From positions 1-64,000 of the forward strand of contig JAEPRB010000010.1 in the NCBI GenBank assembly GCA_016758965.1: a stretch of DNA of 64,000 bases. The letters run 5' to 3'. This document shows, piece by piece, positions 1 through 11,963 of the stretch. The notes beneath the pieces were generated by a model. It saw nothing but the letters and a program-made list of their open reading frames with translations, ran no database searches and was not told the DNA's origin. The stretch is from Circinella minor. Lineage: Eukaryota > Mucoromycota > Mucoromycetes > Mucorales > Lichtheimiaceae. The translations under genes were made by a program, and so were the position numbers. Within the stretch, counting starts at the first letter, position 1. Each line of letters opens with the position of its first letter.

Positions 1-366
1 TTTCCTGAAAACTTACAGCTATTTCACGACATGCAGATTGTGAAATACCAACATAATGATGATTATCACCTTCACGATCTGGTTTAAACTTTTTAATGGC
101 AAATTCGCGTGGATCATCTCTAAAATAGATACATTTTTTTTAAAAAAAAAGTAAAGAATAAAATGCATTCGTTAATGAATTATATATAATATAATATTGT
201 TTTTTTTTGGGGGGGGTGTGGATGGATATTTATAAAACATACTTATTTCGAGATCTAGCTTTATAAACTCTACCATATGTACCAGAACTAATGAAACCAA
301 TAATTTCATATTTATCTAATACTCGTGGACGACAAGCATCACGACGTAGTTTATAATCGGACATCA
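1..366 (-). CDS. SSN3: CDK8/Ssn3-type cyclin-dependent kinase, N-terminal part (runs off the left edge)
   Basis: Kinase of the Mediator CDK8 module, which phosphorylates RNA polymerase II and transcription factors in the nucleus. Exon 1 (366-243) begins [20 protein letters not shown] and carries the glycine-rich loop [15 protein letters not shown]. Exon 2 (119-17) continues with the ATP-binding lysine segment [10 protein letters not shown] and the C-helix stretch [11 protein letters not shown], whose SxCREIA form is characteristic of CDK8 rather than cell-cycle CDKs. The intron 242-120 has a GTATGT donor and a TTTTAG acceptor and joins in frame. A further GTAAGT donor follows at 16, so the rest of the gene lies left of the window. 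The start could be either of two adjacent ATGs. The family call is firm; the catalytic loop and C-terminus cannot be seen. Confidence 0.88.
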
Positions 367-1066
367 TTTTTGTTTTTGTTTTATATAATAAAAGATGTTA
401 CCAAGTGACAAAAAGAAAAAGAGTTTATTAGTTAGAGGAAGAGAGAGAGAGAGAGAGAAGAGAAGAGATAAAGAGAGAGAGAGAGGGGAAGCCCAAAGTG
501 ACGATATTTCCTTTTTTAGAAATATACCTGAAAATGAAAAAGAAAAACCGATCATCATCACTCCAAGTTAATATTAAATAAAAAACAAGTTGAAAGTAAC
601 ATTATATATAACTATTATGTAACGTAAAAGTAACGTATATATAAAAGAATATATACTAATGACTTTATATTCGATATATGGATTTTTAATTATACTGTAT
701 GATCTTCACAGAAAAAAAAAGATATATAAATATCATGATATTAATGATTTATGTATGAAATAAAGGGGTGGGGGAGAAACAAAATTTTATTATTTATTAT
801 TAAAGCATTACCAATAATACCTAATTCCATACTTAATAGCTTAATACTACTTTATAACCAAAGTGTAGGATCATTAAACGCCAAAAAAAACCTATTGTAG
901 ATGATTTCTTCCCCACATATATATAATAATTTTTCATGCCCCTTCCCACCCCCTCTAAATCCCGCCCTCTTAATCTTCAAGCAGTAGTTCTTTTAAACTT
1001 TTATATCTTTTATCCAATTATTTCCAAACGCGTTTTTTTTTTTAAAAAAAAAAAAAAAGGAATTAA
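367..1066. other. Divergent promoter region between CDK8 and SEC12
   Basis: About 700 bases between two genes transcribed away from each other. It holds GA-rich purine tracts (about 436-485), TA-rich stretches and, directly before the SEC12 start, a T-run followed by an A-run (about 1031-1058). No convincing coding sequence, tRNA or specific operator was seen. Confidence 0.5.
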
Positions 1067-3006
1067 ATGAGTGATTGTTCAACATTTTCTGTACCTGTGG
1101 GTATTCCTGTATTTGATGTTGCTTTTACTGCATCTAATCAACTAGTTATTGGTGGTGGTGGAGGTCCAGGTCGTTCTGGTGTTCAAAATAAATTGGTAAA
1201 AACTATTAATAAAAAGATGGGGGTAATGGAATATATATATATATATATATATATAAAGCTAATTGTATGAATATTATTTGTAAAATAGATATCTTATAAA
1301 GTAGAGCCTCGTAGAAAAGATATTGAAGAAGAAGCTGTTTATGAATTATCAAATAATGAAGATGCACCCATGTGTATTGATGCTCATCCAACAGTAAGTA
1401 GTAAAAAAAAAAAAAGGGGGGGGTGAAACTACTTCTCTAATTAATTTTATTTTTTATATAGGAAGCTATAGTAATATCTGGTATTAATAGCACTGAAGAA
1501 AATATTAAAAAAGGTGAAAATAAGAATTGTAGAGTATTTAAAGTTTTAGAATCAAAGTAAGTTTTTAATAGTTTTATCATTTTTTATAAGATAAATAATA
1601 TAATATTTTATATATATTTTTTTAGTTTTGAATTGGAAAAAACCGTTTCTACAATAAATAGCAAGAATTCAGAAGATTATCAGGTAATTTTATAAATGAT
1701 GAGGATGATTGAATACCATTTTATTTATATTATGATATATATATATATATATTATTAGAAAGTAATTCGATTCAATTCAGATGGTACCTTATTTGCAACT
1801 GGATCATCGAATGGTCAAGTGAATATATTTAGTTATCCTGATATAAAATCAATGTGTGATACAATTCATAGTGGAAATGATGATGATGAAATTATGGATG
1901 TAGATATTTCATTAGAAAAAGATAAAATGATATTTCTTTTAAGAGATGCAATTAAATTAGTTAATTTACGTGGTCGTCATACTGGTAAAGTAAAACAAAC
2001 CATTTCACCATCCACATTTGATAAGAAACAAAAATTACAATTTCGTGCTTTTAGGTAAAGTAAAACTATTATAATGATTATCTTTTATATACTCAATAAT
2101 TATATATATATATATATATATATAATAGATATGGTCGTACCTATTGTAAAGATTTTGCTTATTTAATTGCTAATGGTGCAAAGGGTGGTTATATCATTAA
2201 ATTAAATGCATATACATTGGAACAAGTTCAAATGGTTAAAATTAGTAAAAAACCTATTACTGCTTTTTGTATAAGGTAAAAGTCAAAAGATATATATATA
2301 TCAAGCTTTATTTTAATATTTATTACTTTAAATATTCATAGTCAAGATGGTGGTATTATTGCTACAGCAACATCAGATTATACTTTGAATATATTTGAAT
2401 CAAATTCTTTACGTGTAAGTTGAGTTTTTTTTTTAAAAAAAAAAGTGAATTGTATGTAATATATAATAATACTATTTTTATTTTTTTATTTATTTATTTA
2501 GTCACTTTATCAATTAAAAGAAGCTCATGGTTTTGCTATTACTAGTATTTCGATTAGTCCAAATCGTCGATTATTAGCAAGTGGATCAGCTGATAATAGT
2601 TGTCGTATTATTACATTACCTGAACAATTTTCAAGTGGTTAGTTTTTTTTTTTTTTTAATGATAAATATACCTATTTGAATGATGGGATGTATTCATATT
2701 TATATATATATATTTTATATAGCTGTTATGCAAGTAAATCCATTAAAAACAGTTTTATTGGCCCTTTTAACTGCATTATTTGTTCTTTTCTTAACAACAT
2801 TATTTGGTAGTGGTGAATCTAATCAAACATTTTTATATTCTGTTATAAAACATAAAGTAAATATAAAAGAATCACCCATTGAAACGACTACTTCATTTAT
2901 TGCAACGCCTAGTAGTTTGGATGAAACAAGTACTATTACAGGTGATAGTATCTATTTAGATACAACACATACTCCTATTGATACAATTATAAAAGATGAA
3001 CTTTAA
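1067..3006 (+). CDS. SEC12: Sec12-like guanine nucleotide exchange factor for Sar1 (WD40, ER membrane, KDEL end)
   Basis: Loads GTP on Sar1 at the ER to start COPII vesicle budding. Nine exons join in one frame: 1067-1195, 1289-1393, 1462-1556, 1626-1683, 1759-2054, 2129-2275, 2342-2414, 2502-2637, 2723-3006, giving 440 residues. The N-terminal two thirds is a WD40 propeller, with the diagnostic early segment GGGGGPGRSGVQNKL and a final blade SPNRRLLASGSADNSCRII. A single transmembrane helix (TVLLALLTALFVLFLTTLFG) follows, then a lumenal tail of about 75 residues ending KDEL. Propeller in the cytosol, one anchor and a short lumenal tail is the Sec12/PREB layout. The terminal KDEL is an ER-retrieval signal; to my knowledge budding-yeast Sec12 also ends in an HDEL-type signal. 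The next gene starts only 97 bases downstream on the same strand. The call is firm. Confidence 0.9.
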
Positions 3007-3103
3007 AAAATTAGAATAATTAGAATAATACCTTTTTAATACTTAAATAAACACTGCATAAAATTATTTTTACTTTTTTTACGTTATCCTCCCCCCCTTT
3101 ATC

Positions 3104-4129
3104 ATGAACAATCCTTTAGAAACACCAAAACTTGAATCAAAAGATAATGATATTCAAATCAAATTAGAACAAGTAAAATCACTTTTACAAAAACAAAAAA
3201 CTTTTATTTATAATAAAAAAGAAGAAATACAACACGATGCCGAAGCTAAAATACAACAACGCGCAGGTAATTCTCATTAAAAAAAACATTCAACACTCTC
3301 TTATTAATTACAAATAATATCTATTTAGATGAACAAAGAGAATTAGATCAAGAAATTGTAAAATATGAAACTTATATTCATAAACATCAACAAAGTAAAT
3401 TGTTTTTTTTTTTTTTATTTTTTAAACAATGTATAATAAATATTAACTATTAAATAATAGAGTTACCAAAAACAAAAGAAAAAACAAATCAACTTGAAAA
3501 TGAAGTAAAAGAATATCGTTTAAAATATCAAACAATATTACAAGAACATAAAACAAAAAGACAAATGTATAATCGATTAAAAACTACTTTAGAACGAAGG
3601 AAAGAAGGTAAAAAAAAAAAATTGAAAAAAATAATAAGATTACTTATATATTATATATAGAAAAGGATGAAAAAATATCAAAAGCAAGAAAAGAACTTTA
3701 TAAATCTGAACTTGATGCAAATAAAGAAGCACTTCAACTTAAAATTACTGGATTAGGAGGTAAAAAATTATATATATATGTTTTTTATACTGTTATTAAT
3801 GATGATAATATATATATATATATTTGATATAGATTTTCAAAATAAGTTTGAATTTAAATGTATAAACAAAAAATATCCAGATCGTATCTATTTTTTTGTA
3901 CTTCGAATATCAGAAGAGGGTGAATATTCAGGTAATAAATAAAATGGATATAAAAAAATATATATAATAAAACTAACCCATTTATATATATATAGTAACC
4001 GAATGTAATCCAGTCTTAAATAGGTTGGATGAATTAATTGAAAAATTAAGACAAGATAATGATCCATATATGTTTATAAAACGTATGCGAAATGCATTTT
4101 GTGAATATGCACTTAATAATAATAATTAA
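3104..4129 (+). CDS. SPC25: Kinetochore protein Spc25 (Ndc80 complex)
   Basis: Subunit of the Ndc80 complex that couples kinetochores to spindle microtubules. Six exons (3104-3266, 3329-3394, 3461-3607, 3661-3759, 3833-3931, 3996-4129) give 235 residues. Roughly residues 10-150 are charged, K/E/Q-rich and strongly coiled-coil. The C-terminal globular part reads FEFKCINKKYPDRIYFFVL, then a YSVTECNPVL segment and the closing FIKRMRNAF motif, matching the Spc25 pattern (F.F..ID..DP.R.F.F.L...Y.V.EC.P.L; F...MR.AF). Length is normal for the family. All introns are short (59-75 nt) with TA-rich acceptors. The gene follows SEC12 closely in the same direction but the two are functionally unrelated. 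The coiled coil alone would be uninformative; the globular domain decides the call. Confidence 0.85.
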
Positions 4130-4218
4130 TAATTAATAATAATAGTAAATGGATGATGGTTATAAGGGAAGGCATTAGTTAATTTTTTAAAAAAAAAATT
4201 GTATATAAAAACAAATGT

Positions 4219-5404
4219 TTATTCTCCATTGACTGAAATGACGGTTTCAGTATCTGTATCTTCATTCATATTATTTTGTTGTGATTGATATTTTCTTTGT
4301 TGAGGTTGATTACGATTATATTCATTTCGTTCATCCATAGCATCATTATTTTTATTAGACTCATTAGGAATCGTAACAAGATTTGGAGGAATCAAATTAT
4401 ATGTTTCTGAAAGTAATAAGAATCGTGCATATAAATATGTTTCATTCTAAAATAAATAATAATAGTTAATTACGTAGATTTTTTTTTTTATAAATATATA
4501 TAATTTTAATTTACCTCAAATGATTGATATATTTCACGATGATGAAAATAAGCATGTGCAAATACACGATAAAGTCTTCGAGCAATGGATTGAAAATGTT
4601 TTAATGACGGTTCAGGAATAGATATCCTTTAAAAAAGTTAAAGATAGTTTAGAGTTATAATAATAATGACGATTCAATGATAACCTTACCTACTAGGAAA
4701 ATATTTTGAATTATTTAATAACATAGCAGCACCATCTAATGTATGTATAATATAATCAATAGCAGGACACTATATAATAAAATGATTTGGTTAAAGTAAT
4801 ATATAATTTTATTATTCAACCTTTTAATTTATTACCGATTGTGTAGATGGATGAGCAGCACAAAGATATAACCAACCATCTGCTTTCATTTCAGGACAAT
4901 TTTCTATAGTACATTCAGGTTCCAAAGCAACTACTAAAAGTGATAATTCTAAACATACTTGTCTATTCTTTCCAAACATATACGCACAAAAAAGTCAATA
5001 ACTTTTCTTATTATTATTTTTTTTTACCAAAATAAAGTTTCCATGTATATTACCTTAAATGTTCAAACTGCCAAACTTGTTTATCAATACTTTCAGGTAA
5101 TTCAATAATATGTTGAACATTACTTTTATCTAATCTTATCATTTGTTGAATATATTCATGAACACCAAATGAAGAATCAAGTCCATCTAAACTTTCAATT
5201 GGCCAAGTAAATGAAGACTTATTCAATCAAAAAGTATATATATAATAAGTTCATTTTAATATATCTTTTTTATATAACACTATTCTTTATATATATATAT
5301 AGATGAATTGAAAAGAATGGACATTTTACTTCAAGACGCGTGCCAGGATAAAGTCGTCGTAAACTTGTATGTGTATTTGATTGTATTGTATCACTACTAC
5401 TCAT
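4219..5404 (-). CDS. MOB4: Mob4/phocein, STRIPAK complex subunit
   Basis: Mob-family adaptor of the STRIPAK phosphatase-kinase complex, which in filamentous fungi is linked to cell fusion and sexual development (the Mob3 orthologue). Exon 1 (5404-5330) encodes a short N-terminus ending PGTRLE; later exons encode SFTWPIESLDGLDSSFGVHE, the zinc-site segments CTIENCPEMKADGWLYLCAAH and CPAIDYIIHTLDGAA, KYFPSR, and the Mob core HAYFHHRE followed by FENETYLYARF. The D/E-rich N-motif and HAYFHH place it with phocein rather than Mob1 or Mob2. It is intron-rich with six or so coding exons. The C-terminus carries an extra low-complexity tail of about 50 residues rich in N, Q and R, not typical of animal phocein. 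An upstream in-frame extension to 5542 is open but low-complexity; the ATG at 5404 suits the family better. Confidence 0.85.
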
Positions 5405-6274
5405 AATAGATATAAATATATAAATAAATAAATAAGAGAGGAAAAAAAAAAAAAAGTGAAAGTGTGTGTGAGTGAGAGAAAGGGGTGAAAAAAAGGTTAA
5501 AATAAAAAAGAGTTGTACTTGTAATAACCCTTTCCTATTCATGCATTGTTGTTCCGCTTATCGTTCTAAAATGATTTTATGAATTTTTTTTTATGCATAC
5601 AAAAAAAATAAATAATCTTTCATTCAATTGGATTATTTATCATTATTAGAAATAGAAATTGGAATGATATAAACAAGTAACAAAGTAAAAGGTTAAATGA
5701 TGAAAATATAAAGTAGTTTTTATTTTTTTCTAACATTCCCCTCCACCTACCTTGCCTACCCACCTTTTTTTTATTTTTTGACAACTTCATGTGTTGGTTT
5801 CCCTCCCCCTTTTTATTCCGCACGTTAGTATACACATTTATAGACTTTTTTTTTTCAATATGTGCTGTTGTGGGATCACACAAATCAAGAAAGAAAGAGG
5901 GGGGGGATGGGGGAGGGAATAAAAATTATAAATCAATCGTAGATTATATTAGGTAAAATTTCATTTTGTATCATAGCAACTTGATTTCCTTATTTTCTTT
6001 TGTCATCAAGTGAATCAAAATAACAGTAATATACATATATATACTTTACTTTTTTTTTTTAAAAAAAAAAAACATTATTTCCATAACAACCTCTAATATA
6101 AATATAAAATATAAGTTTGTTTTCTTAAATTATTGGAATCAAAAAATATAAAATTTCTCTCAAAGAAAAAAAAAAAAAAAAAAAAAAAAAAGTGAACTCC
6201 GAGGCGGCAATGGGAAACTTTAGCAAAAAGTGGTTCCTGCCATCCGTTTGGACCTTCCTTTCTGCCTCCAAAAA
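5405..6274. other. Intergenic region including the eL18 promoter
   Basis: No gene is supported. The stretch is low-complexity (A/T runs, a G-run near 5900, a 25-base A-run near 6166-6191). The last 80 bases before 6275 are unusually GC-balanced (from about 6192: gaactccgaggcggcaatgg, later ttcctttctgcctcc) and immediately precede the proposed eL18 start, so they are probably the core promoter and 5' leader. Short open frames here are low-complexity and unconvincing. Confidence 0.4.
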
Positions 6275-7446
6275 ATGGTATGTAATATGCTATATATGTA
6301 TATGAACACATCACTTAAGGGAGGGAAAGACAACAATACTTTTTTTTGGTTTATCGACGATTATAAAATATACAACATAAACGAATAAAACGATTGGAAT
6401 AACGAAACGGATATATGATAACGAAATGGATGGATGGATGGATGGATTGGATAGTGTGGTTAGGGAAGGGGGGTGGGTGGGCATGGAACTCACACATGAC
6501 ATTTTCGAAAATTAATTTATATTCAACCCATGTGAGAAAACCAACCAACTCCATTCAACTTTATATATTTATACAACTTGAATACGACAACTTATTCAAC
6601 AATAACAACAACAACAAATAACAAATAATAATAATGAAACCAAATTATTCTTTTCCTCTCTCAAGTGGTTTTTATTCATGGAATTTAAAAATAATAATAA
6701 TAATTTGTTTAATTAATATGACGTCCGTTGAAAATTATTATGATAATATTAGGGTATTGATCTTAAGCATCACCACGTCAAGAACACCAACCGGACGGCA
6801 CCCAAGTCGGAAAACGTCTACCAACTTTTGTTGGTTAAGGTAAATTGATAACTATATTGTATTCATTGGGGATTAAGCGTTTTTTTTTTTTGGTTAAGAA
6901 AAAGAAAATAAGGGGAGGGGGAGGATTCTTACAAGATCTATATAAAAAAAAATTGAATAGGAATACTAATTATAATTTAAAAATTTAAAGTTGTACCGTT
7001 TCTTGGCTCGTCGTACCGATGCCAACTTTAACAAGGTTGTGTTGAAGCGTTTGTTTATGTCTCGTATCAACCGTCCTCCTGTCAGTATTTCACGTTTGGT
7101 CAAGAGCGCCAAGGAAGGCAAGACCTTGGTTGTTGTTGGTAAAGTAACTGATGACTCCCGTCTTTTGGAAGTTCCCAAACTTTCCCTTGCTGCTCTTACT
7201 GTCTCCAAGACTGCTAAGGCTCGTATCTTGAAGGCTGGTGGTGAAGTTTTGACTTTGGATCAATTGGCTCTTCGTGCTCCTACTGGTTCCAACACTGTCT
7301 TGGTTCGTGGTGCTAAGAACAGCCGTGAAGCTGTTAAGCATTTCGGTATGGGTCCCCACAAGAACAAGAAGCCCTATGTTCGTTCCAAGGGTCGCAAGTT
7401 CGAACGTGCTCGTGGTAAGCGTGCAAGCCGTGGTTTCAAGGTCTAA
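6275..7446 (+). CDS. RPL18: 60S ribosomal protein eL18
   Basis: Structural protein of the large ribosomal subunit. Exon 3 (6991-7446) encodes [20 protein letters not shown] through [20 protein letters not shown] to the conserved end [11 protein letters not shown]. Exon 2 (6753-6839) encodes [20 protein letters not shown] and NVYQLLLVK. The protein should start MGIDL, but no in-frame ATG fits next to exon 2. The nearest ATG followed directly by a perfect donor is at 6275-6277 (ATG then GTATGT), so exon 1 is inferred to be the start codon alone, with a 475-base first intron. This gives 181 residues, close to yeast eL18 (186). Codon use is strongly biased (CGT, AAG, GTC, TCC) and GC-richer than neighbouring genes, as expected for a highly expressed gene. 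The protein call is certain; the first exon is inference. Confidence 0.93.
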
Positions 7447-7837
7447 ACAACAACAAGAAAAAAAGAAAAAAAAAGGACATTTCTTTTTTATTTTATTTTC
7501 ACAGCACACATTTGCGAGTTGCTTTATTCCTTTTTGTTTCACTCTTTAACTTGTTTTTTTTTGAAATAAAAAGAAAATATTAAAAATATAAATTGTGTAT
7601 GTAATGGGAGTTTGATTGGGGGGGGAGAGAGATCTGTTGATGGCATTGAATGTTGAACTTTTTCAATTTTTATTATTAATATTTTTTTTTTTATTATTCA
7701 AAATAATTTATAATAGAATACTTTATACAACAACAAGTTATGAATAATTATTCATTTATGAAAAAAAAAAAAAAAAAAAAAACTATAGTAATATTATTAA
7801 CTAACTTATTTTACTATGAAGGGTTAAAGAAGTTTAT
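7447..7837. other. Convergent 3' ends of eL18 and the SET/NAP1-like gene
   Basis: About 390 bases between two converging genes. It contains the eL18 3' UTR (CAACAACAAG then A-rich, T-rich), an AAATAAA-like signal near 7562-7569, and a 20-base A-run near 7764-7782. No gene is seen. Confidence 0.45.
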
Positions 7838-8717
7838 TTATTTCTTAGATTTCTTCTTGGAAGGAGTTTCATCTAAATATAATAATAATGAAAGATTAAA
7901 TTCGTGTCTTATATTATCATTTTATCCATTAAATTTACCTTCTTCATCTTCATCATCTGAACCCAATTCAATTTCTTCTTCATCTTCATCAGAATCTTCA
8001 TCACCATGGAAAAATCTATTATAATAAAAAACAAGGATTAATTTTATTTCCCTTGTATATGTTTTTAATGGTTTCAAAAAAAAAAAGAAAAAAACATTTT
8101 TAAACTTACTCAACAGCAGCAGGGAAAATTTCATCACTATTAAAAAAAAATATTAATTATTGTTCAATGTTGTTTTTATAATAATAAAGAACTTACGATA
8201 AAGTAGCACCAATGGAATTATCATCACTTGTAAACCAATCCAAAAATGAGAAATCAAAATCATCTTCATCTTCATCATCTGCCTTTCTCTTCTTATTATT
8301 AGGTGCTTTACCAGAATGATAATCAATAGTATCTTTACTAATGACTTCATCTTCTCCTTCATCATTAATGATAAATTCCTAATAATAATAATAATCAATT
8401 TTTTTGTTTTATTTTCCATTAAAAAAAAAGTGTTTCTAGTTCTTTACCTTTGTAAGGGTTTCATTCTTAAAAGTATCATTTTTCTTAAAGGTCTATAATC
8501 ATCATCCATCCCATCCCAATAAATATAATTCAGTTAAATAATAATAATAATAATAATAATATATCAATTTATAATTTATAATTTTAAACTTACAGCAGTA
8601 ACCTTACGATAATCGGGACGTTTTTCATCATATTCAACATAAAAATCAGTCAAATTTTCCAAAGCTTCAATATCATTTTCAGAAGGATTTAAAGCAAACA
8701 AAGGACTATTGCCAATC

Positions 8718-8766
<49 letters not shown>

Positions 8767-9007
8767 AGAGAAAGAAAATGAAAGATATGTTATTATTAAT
8801 AATTAGAAAAAATAAAAGAGAAAGAGAGAAAAGAAATTGATTTTTTACAGCTTGAGTCCAGAAATTAGGAATCTTTTTAATAACGTCGCGACGCTTATTC
8901 CAGATGGGAATCATTAACTTGCGAGTAAATTGTTCAACTTCTTTACCAGCCTTCAAAGTTTCCTCATTAAGAGCAGCAAGTTCTTTGTTAATAACTTCTT
9001 CAGACAT
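7838..9007 (-). CDS. SET/TAF-I-type NAP1-family histone chaperone
   Basis: Nuclear chaperone handling core histones. Exon 1 (from 9007) encodes MSEEVINKELAALNEETLKA, then a helix with KLMIPIWNKRRDVIKKIPNF and WTQA, the classic start of the SET/Vps75 dimerisation helix and earmuff. Following exons give GNSPLFALNPSENDIEALEN, LTDFYVEYDEKRPDYRKVT, a TFKKNDTFKNETLTKEF strand pair, a K/R/D/E insert, DFDFSFLDWFTSDD, SDEIFPAAVEFF, and a long acidic tail (GDEDSDEDEEEIE). It ends DETPSKKKSKK, a possible nuclear localisation signal. FLDWF and IFPAAVEFF correspond to the NAP fold's FF.WF and ..P.A...F motifs. The acidic tail and lack of a long N-terminal extension favour SET over Nap1. Exons are split by about six short introns; a (TA)n microsatellite sits in intron 1. 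Confidence 0.82.
8724..8763. repeat. (TA)n microsatellite, about 20 units
   Basis: Pure TA dinucleotide run inside the first intron of the SET/NAP1-like gene. Shorter TA runs occur in many introns of the window, often just before the acceptor AG. Confidence 0.9.
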
Positions 9008-9254
9008 TATGTATATTCTTTATATTAATATAAAAAAATAGAAAAGAAAAAAAAAAGATTTTAGGGAGCGCGTTGTCGCGTTTTTTCTTTTTATTGATTG
9101 CAAGCCTCCTTATTAAAAAAAAAAGTTCGTGACTGACTGCATAATTTTTTTAGTTTTGTCTCACCCTCCTTTTTTAGGATTATAATATTATTTACTATAA
9201 AAGGTAATTACTTTTAAGTTCTGGGGTTTAATTTTTAAAAAGAGGTTTATTCTC

Positions 9255-11745
9255 CTATACATTTATTGGTTGTTGACGTAATTTGGTTAAGCATTCTGTT
9301 GCTTGTTCTGGATATTCTTTTGTAAATCTAAATAATACGTATAATAAATAGATAAGTTTATCTTTGTTTTAATAAATAAATAAATAAATAGATAATAATA
9401 ATAATTACCTGATTTGTGCTTTAGTAGCTTCAACAAATGATATGGCATGTTCAACTTCAGCTTCTGTTCGAGCTAAATCAATTGCTATTTCATAATATTT
9501 TAATGCTTCTTCTAATTTTCCTTGTTCTAATAAAATTTGTGCTAAAGAAGCTACAGCAGCATCACATGCAGGATCCACTTAATCAAAATAAAAATAAAAA
9601 TTGTTAATTTATTTGTATTATGTGTTACGTATTAATATAAAAAAAATTTACCTGTCAAAGCAATTTTACATAATCGAATAGCTTCATTAGGATCACTCAT
9701 TACTTGATATGTTAACATCGCCTTATTAATATAAGGTAATGGATTATTTTGATCTAATGCAATAGCTTTTGTAAACATTTCTAATGCTTGTGGTAAATTT
9801 TGTTGTTCTAATAATAATTCACCAAAATAATTATGAACTTCAGATGATTGAGGAAATTTTTTTAATGTAGATTCAAATGTTGCTAAAGAGGAATCAATGT
9901 GTCCAAGTTTATATTGTGCTACACCTAATTGAATAGGTGCATAAACAAATGAATCATCCAATCGAATACTTTCACTATAATCTTTAACGGCCTTTTCAAA
10001 GTTGCCACTTATATAATGAACTTGTAGATTTTCATTATATATCAAAATGTTAATTATATAGAAATTTTAAATATTTATATTATAATTTCATATACATACC
10101 TTGGCCTCTAATATAATATATATATATATATAAATTATATTTATTAATAAGAGTACTAGTAAACAAGATAATATAAATATGAATTATTCTTACCGATGAT
10201 AATAAATATCTGGATCAGTTGGATTAATTTCAATAGCTTCATCGAACTGTTTTAAAGCTTCTATTAGATTTCCTATATAAATGAAAATTATATTACGTAT
10301 TAGATTGAATACATATTATTAAATATAGATCAAATAAAATATCAAACCTTGTTCAATACATATACTAGATCGTTTAATATAACTTTGAATATATTTAGGA
10401 TCCAATTGAATGGATTTATCAAAACATTCCATTGCTTCTTTTGCATTTCCTTTTAAAAATAGAAATGTTCCTTTGATATTATAAGCATGTGCTTGATAAA
10501 CAGGTGAACATCCTAATTCAATTGCTTTAGTACAATCTTTAGATGCTTCTTGATAATTTTTTGATTGAATAGCTTGATATGATTTAAAAAAATATTCATC
10601 TCCTTCATTTTCAAATGATTCTATAGGTTCAGCTCTTGATTTATCTATACGTATTATTATTATTATTATTAGTATTAATATATATTAAAATTTCAAAAAT
10701 GTATATATTTTTATATACCTGGTCTATATGAATCAAAATAAGCAGAAACAAAAGTAGAGGAAGGTAACCTTGGTTTCTTGGTCTATTAAAATGAATAGAT
10801 ATTAAAATTAAGTTTCCCCCCTCCAACCTACCAATTTCTCAACTTGCCTTTATTATTTCTGAAGCTTTCTTTTCAGAAACTTTTTTCATTAATTTTTCCA
10901 TAGATCTTGCTGCCACTTCATTTTTAAAATTTTCTAATATACAAACACATGTATAATCTATGTACAAAATACGTCATTCCCTAGAACGTATCATATTATT
11001 CATTTCGTTATTAAAAAGATATGTTTGATATATACCATAAAGAGCTTCTTCTTGATCTCCACGTAATTCTAATGAATGAGCTTTTCTATTTAAAGCTTTT
11101 ATATAAACTGGATTTAATTGTAAAGCACTATTACAATCATCAAATACGCGATCATTATCACCTAAATTTGCATAACAAGCAGCTCGATTTGAATAATAAA
11201 CAGGATCTGCTTTAAATTCAATAGCTTTTGTATAACATTGTGCAGCTTCTTTCCATTGTTTTTTTCCAAATAAATTATTTCCTTTTGTTTTTAAAATCTG
11301 TGCTGCTTCCGTTCGTTGCTATTTTTTTTTTTTTTTTGAAGATAAATTTCATGCATAAAAAATAATTCTTTTTCCTCTTTTTTAAAAACCCTACCCTTTT
11401 TACTTACTTTAATAGAAAGTTTAGCAATGGTTTCACTTGACATGCCTTCATAATTATCTAATATATTTTCTAAGTTTTTTTTTTTTTTTAAAAAAAAAAC
11501 ATTTAAGTTTGTCATTTTCATTTATAAAACTTACTTTTCGTTGGTCTTGTTGTTGTTGTATCACTACCAAGTTTTTTTTCTTCCGCTTCTTCTTTTTTAA
11601 ACTTAAAGTCTTCTTTATTTGAAGACGATAAAGACGAAAGATAATAAATACTTGCACCTGTTACTGCAATACTAGCTATTACAGTACAATAAAATTTCCA
11701 GTTTTTATTTTCCATAAATTCTTTTATACGATCACTTCTTGACAT
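9255..11745 (-). CDS. TOM70: Tom70 mitochondrial import receptor (TPR protein)
   Basis: Outer-membrane receptor for carrier-type preproteins and Hsp70/Hsp90. It starts MSRSDRIKEFMENKNWKFYC, with one transmembrane segment at about residues 17-38 (FYCTVIASIAVTGASIYYL) followed by a charged linker. A TPR clamp begins QILKTKGNNLFGKKQWKEAA with YYSNRAACYANLGDNDRVFDD and YIKALNRKAHSLELRGDQEEA. Many further TPRs follow (for example FVYAPIQLGVAQYKLGHIDS and LPYINKAMLTYQVMSDPNEA), and the protein ends TECLTKLRQQPINV. N-terminal anchor, clamp TPR and C-terminal TPR pocket is the Tom70 architecture. About ten exons. An ATG four codons upstream (11757) is an alternative start. The only serious alternative is another anchored TPR co-chaperone; the repeat number and order favour Tom70. 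Confidence 0.87.
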
Positions 11746-11963
11746 TATGTTTTTCAATAGAAATAATACTAAAACAAAGAGAAAAAAATAAAAAAAGCCG
11801 GAGTTTTTTTTTTTTTTTTATCATTAAAATAACTCACTGAATTGACTGGAAAAATGCAGCTTGGGAAAAAAAAAAACTCGCAAAGCTTTTTTTTTTTTTT
11901 ACTTTTTTACAATAAATACATATTAATAATAATAAAAAAAAAGCAACAACAAAGAACGGAGCA

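Noticed and set aside
1206..1391. Minus-strand open frame opposite SEC12 exons 1-2
   Set aside because: Shadow of the real exons, including a translated TA repeat (YIYIYI).
5270..5542. N-terminal extension of Mob4 upstream of 5404
   Set aside because: The frame stays open, but the added residues are F/S/L low-complexity from T-rich leader DNA, and Mob4 homologues start near the chosen Met.
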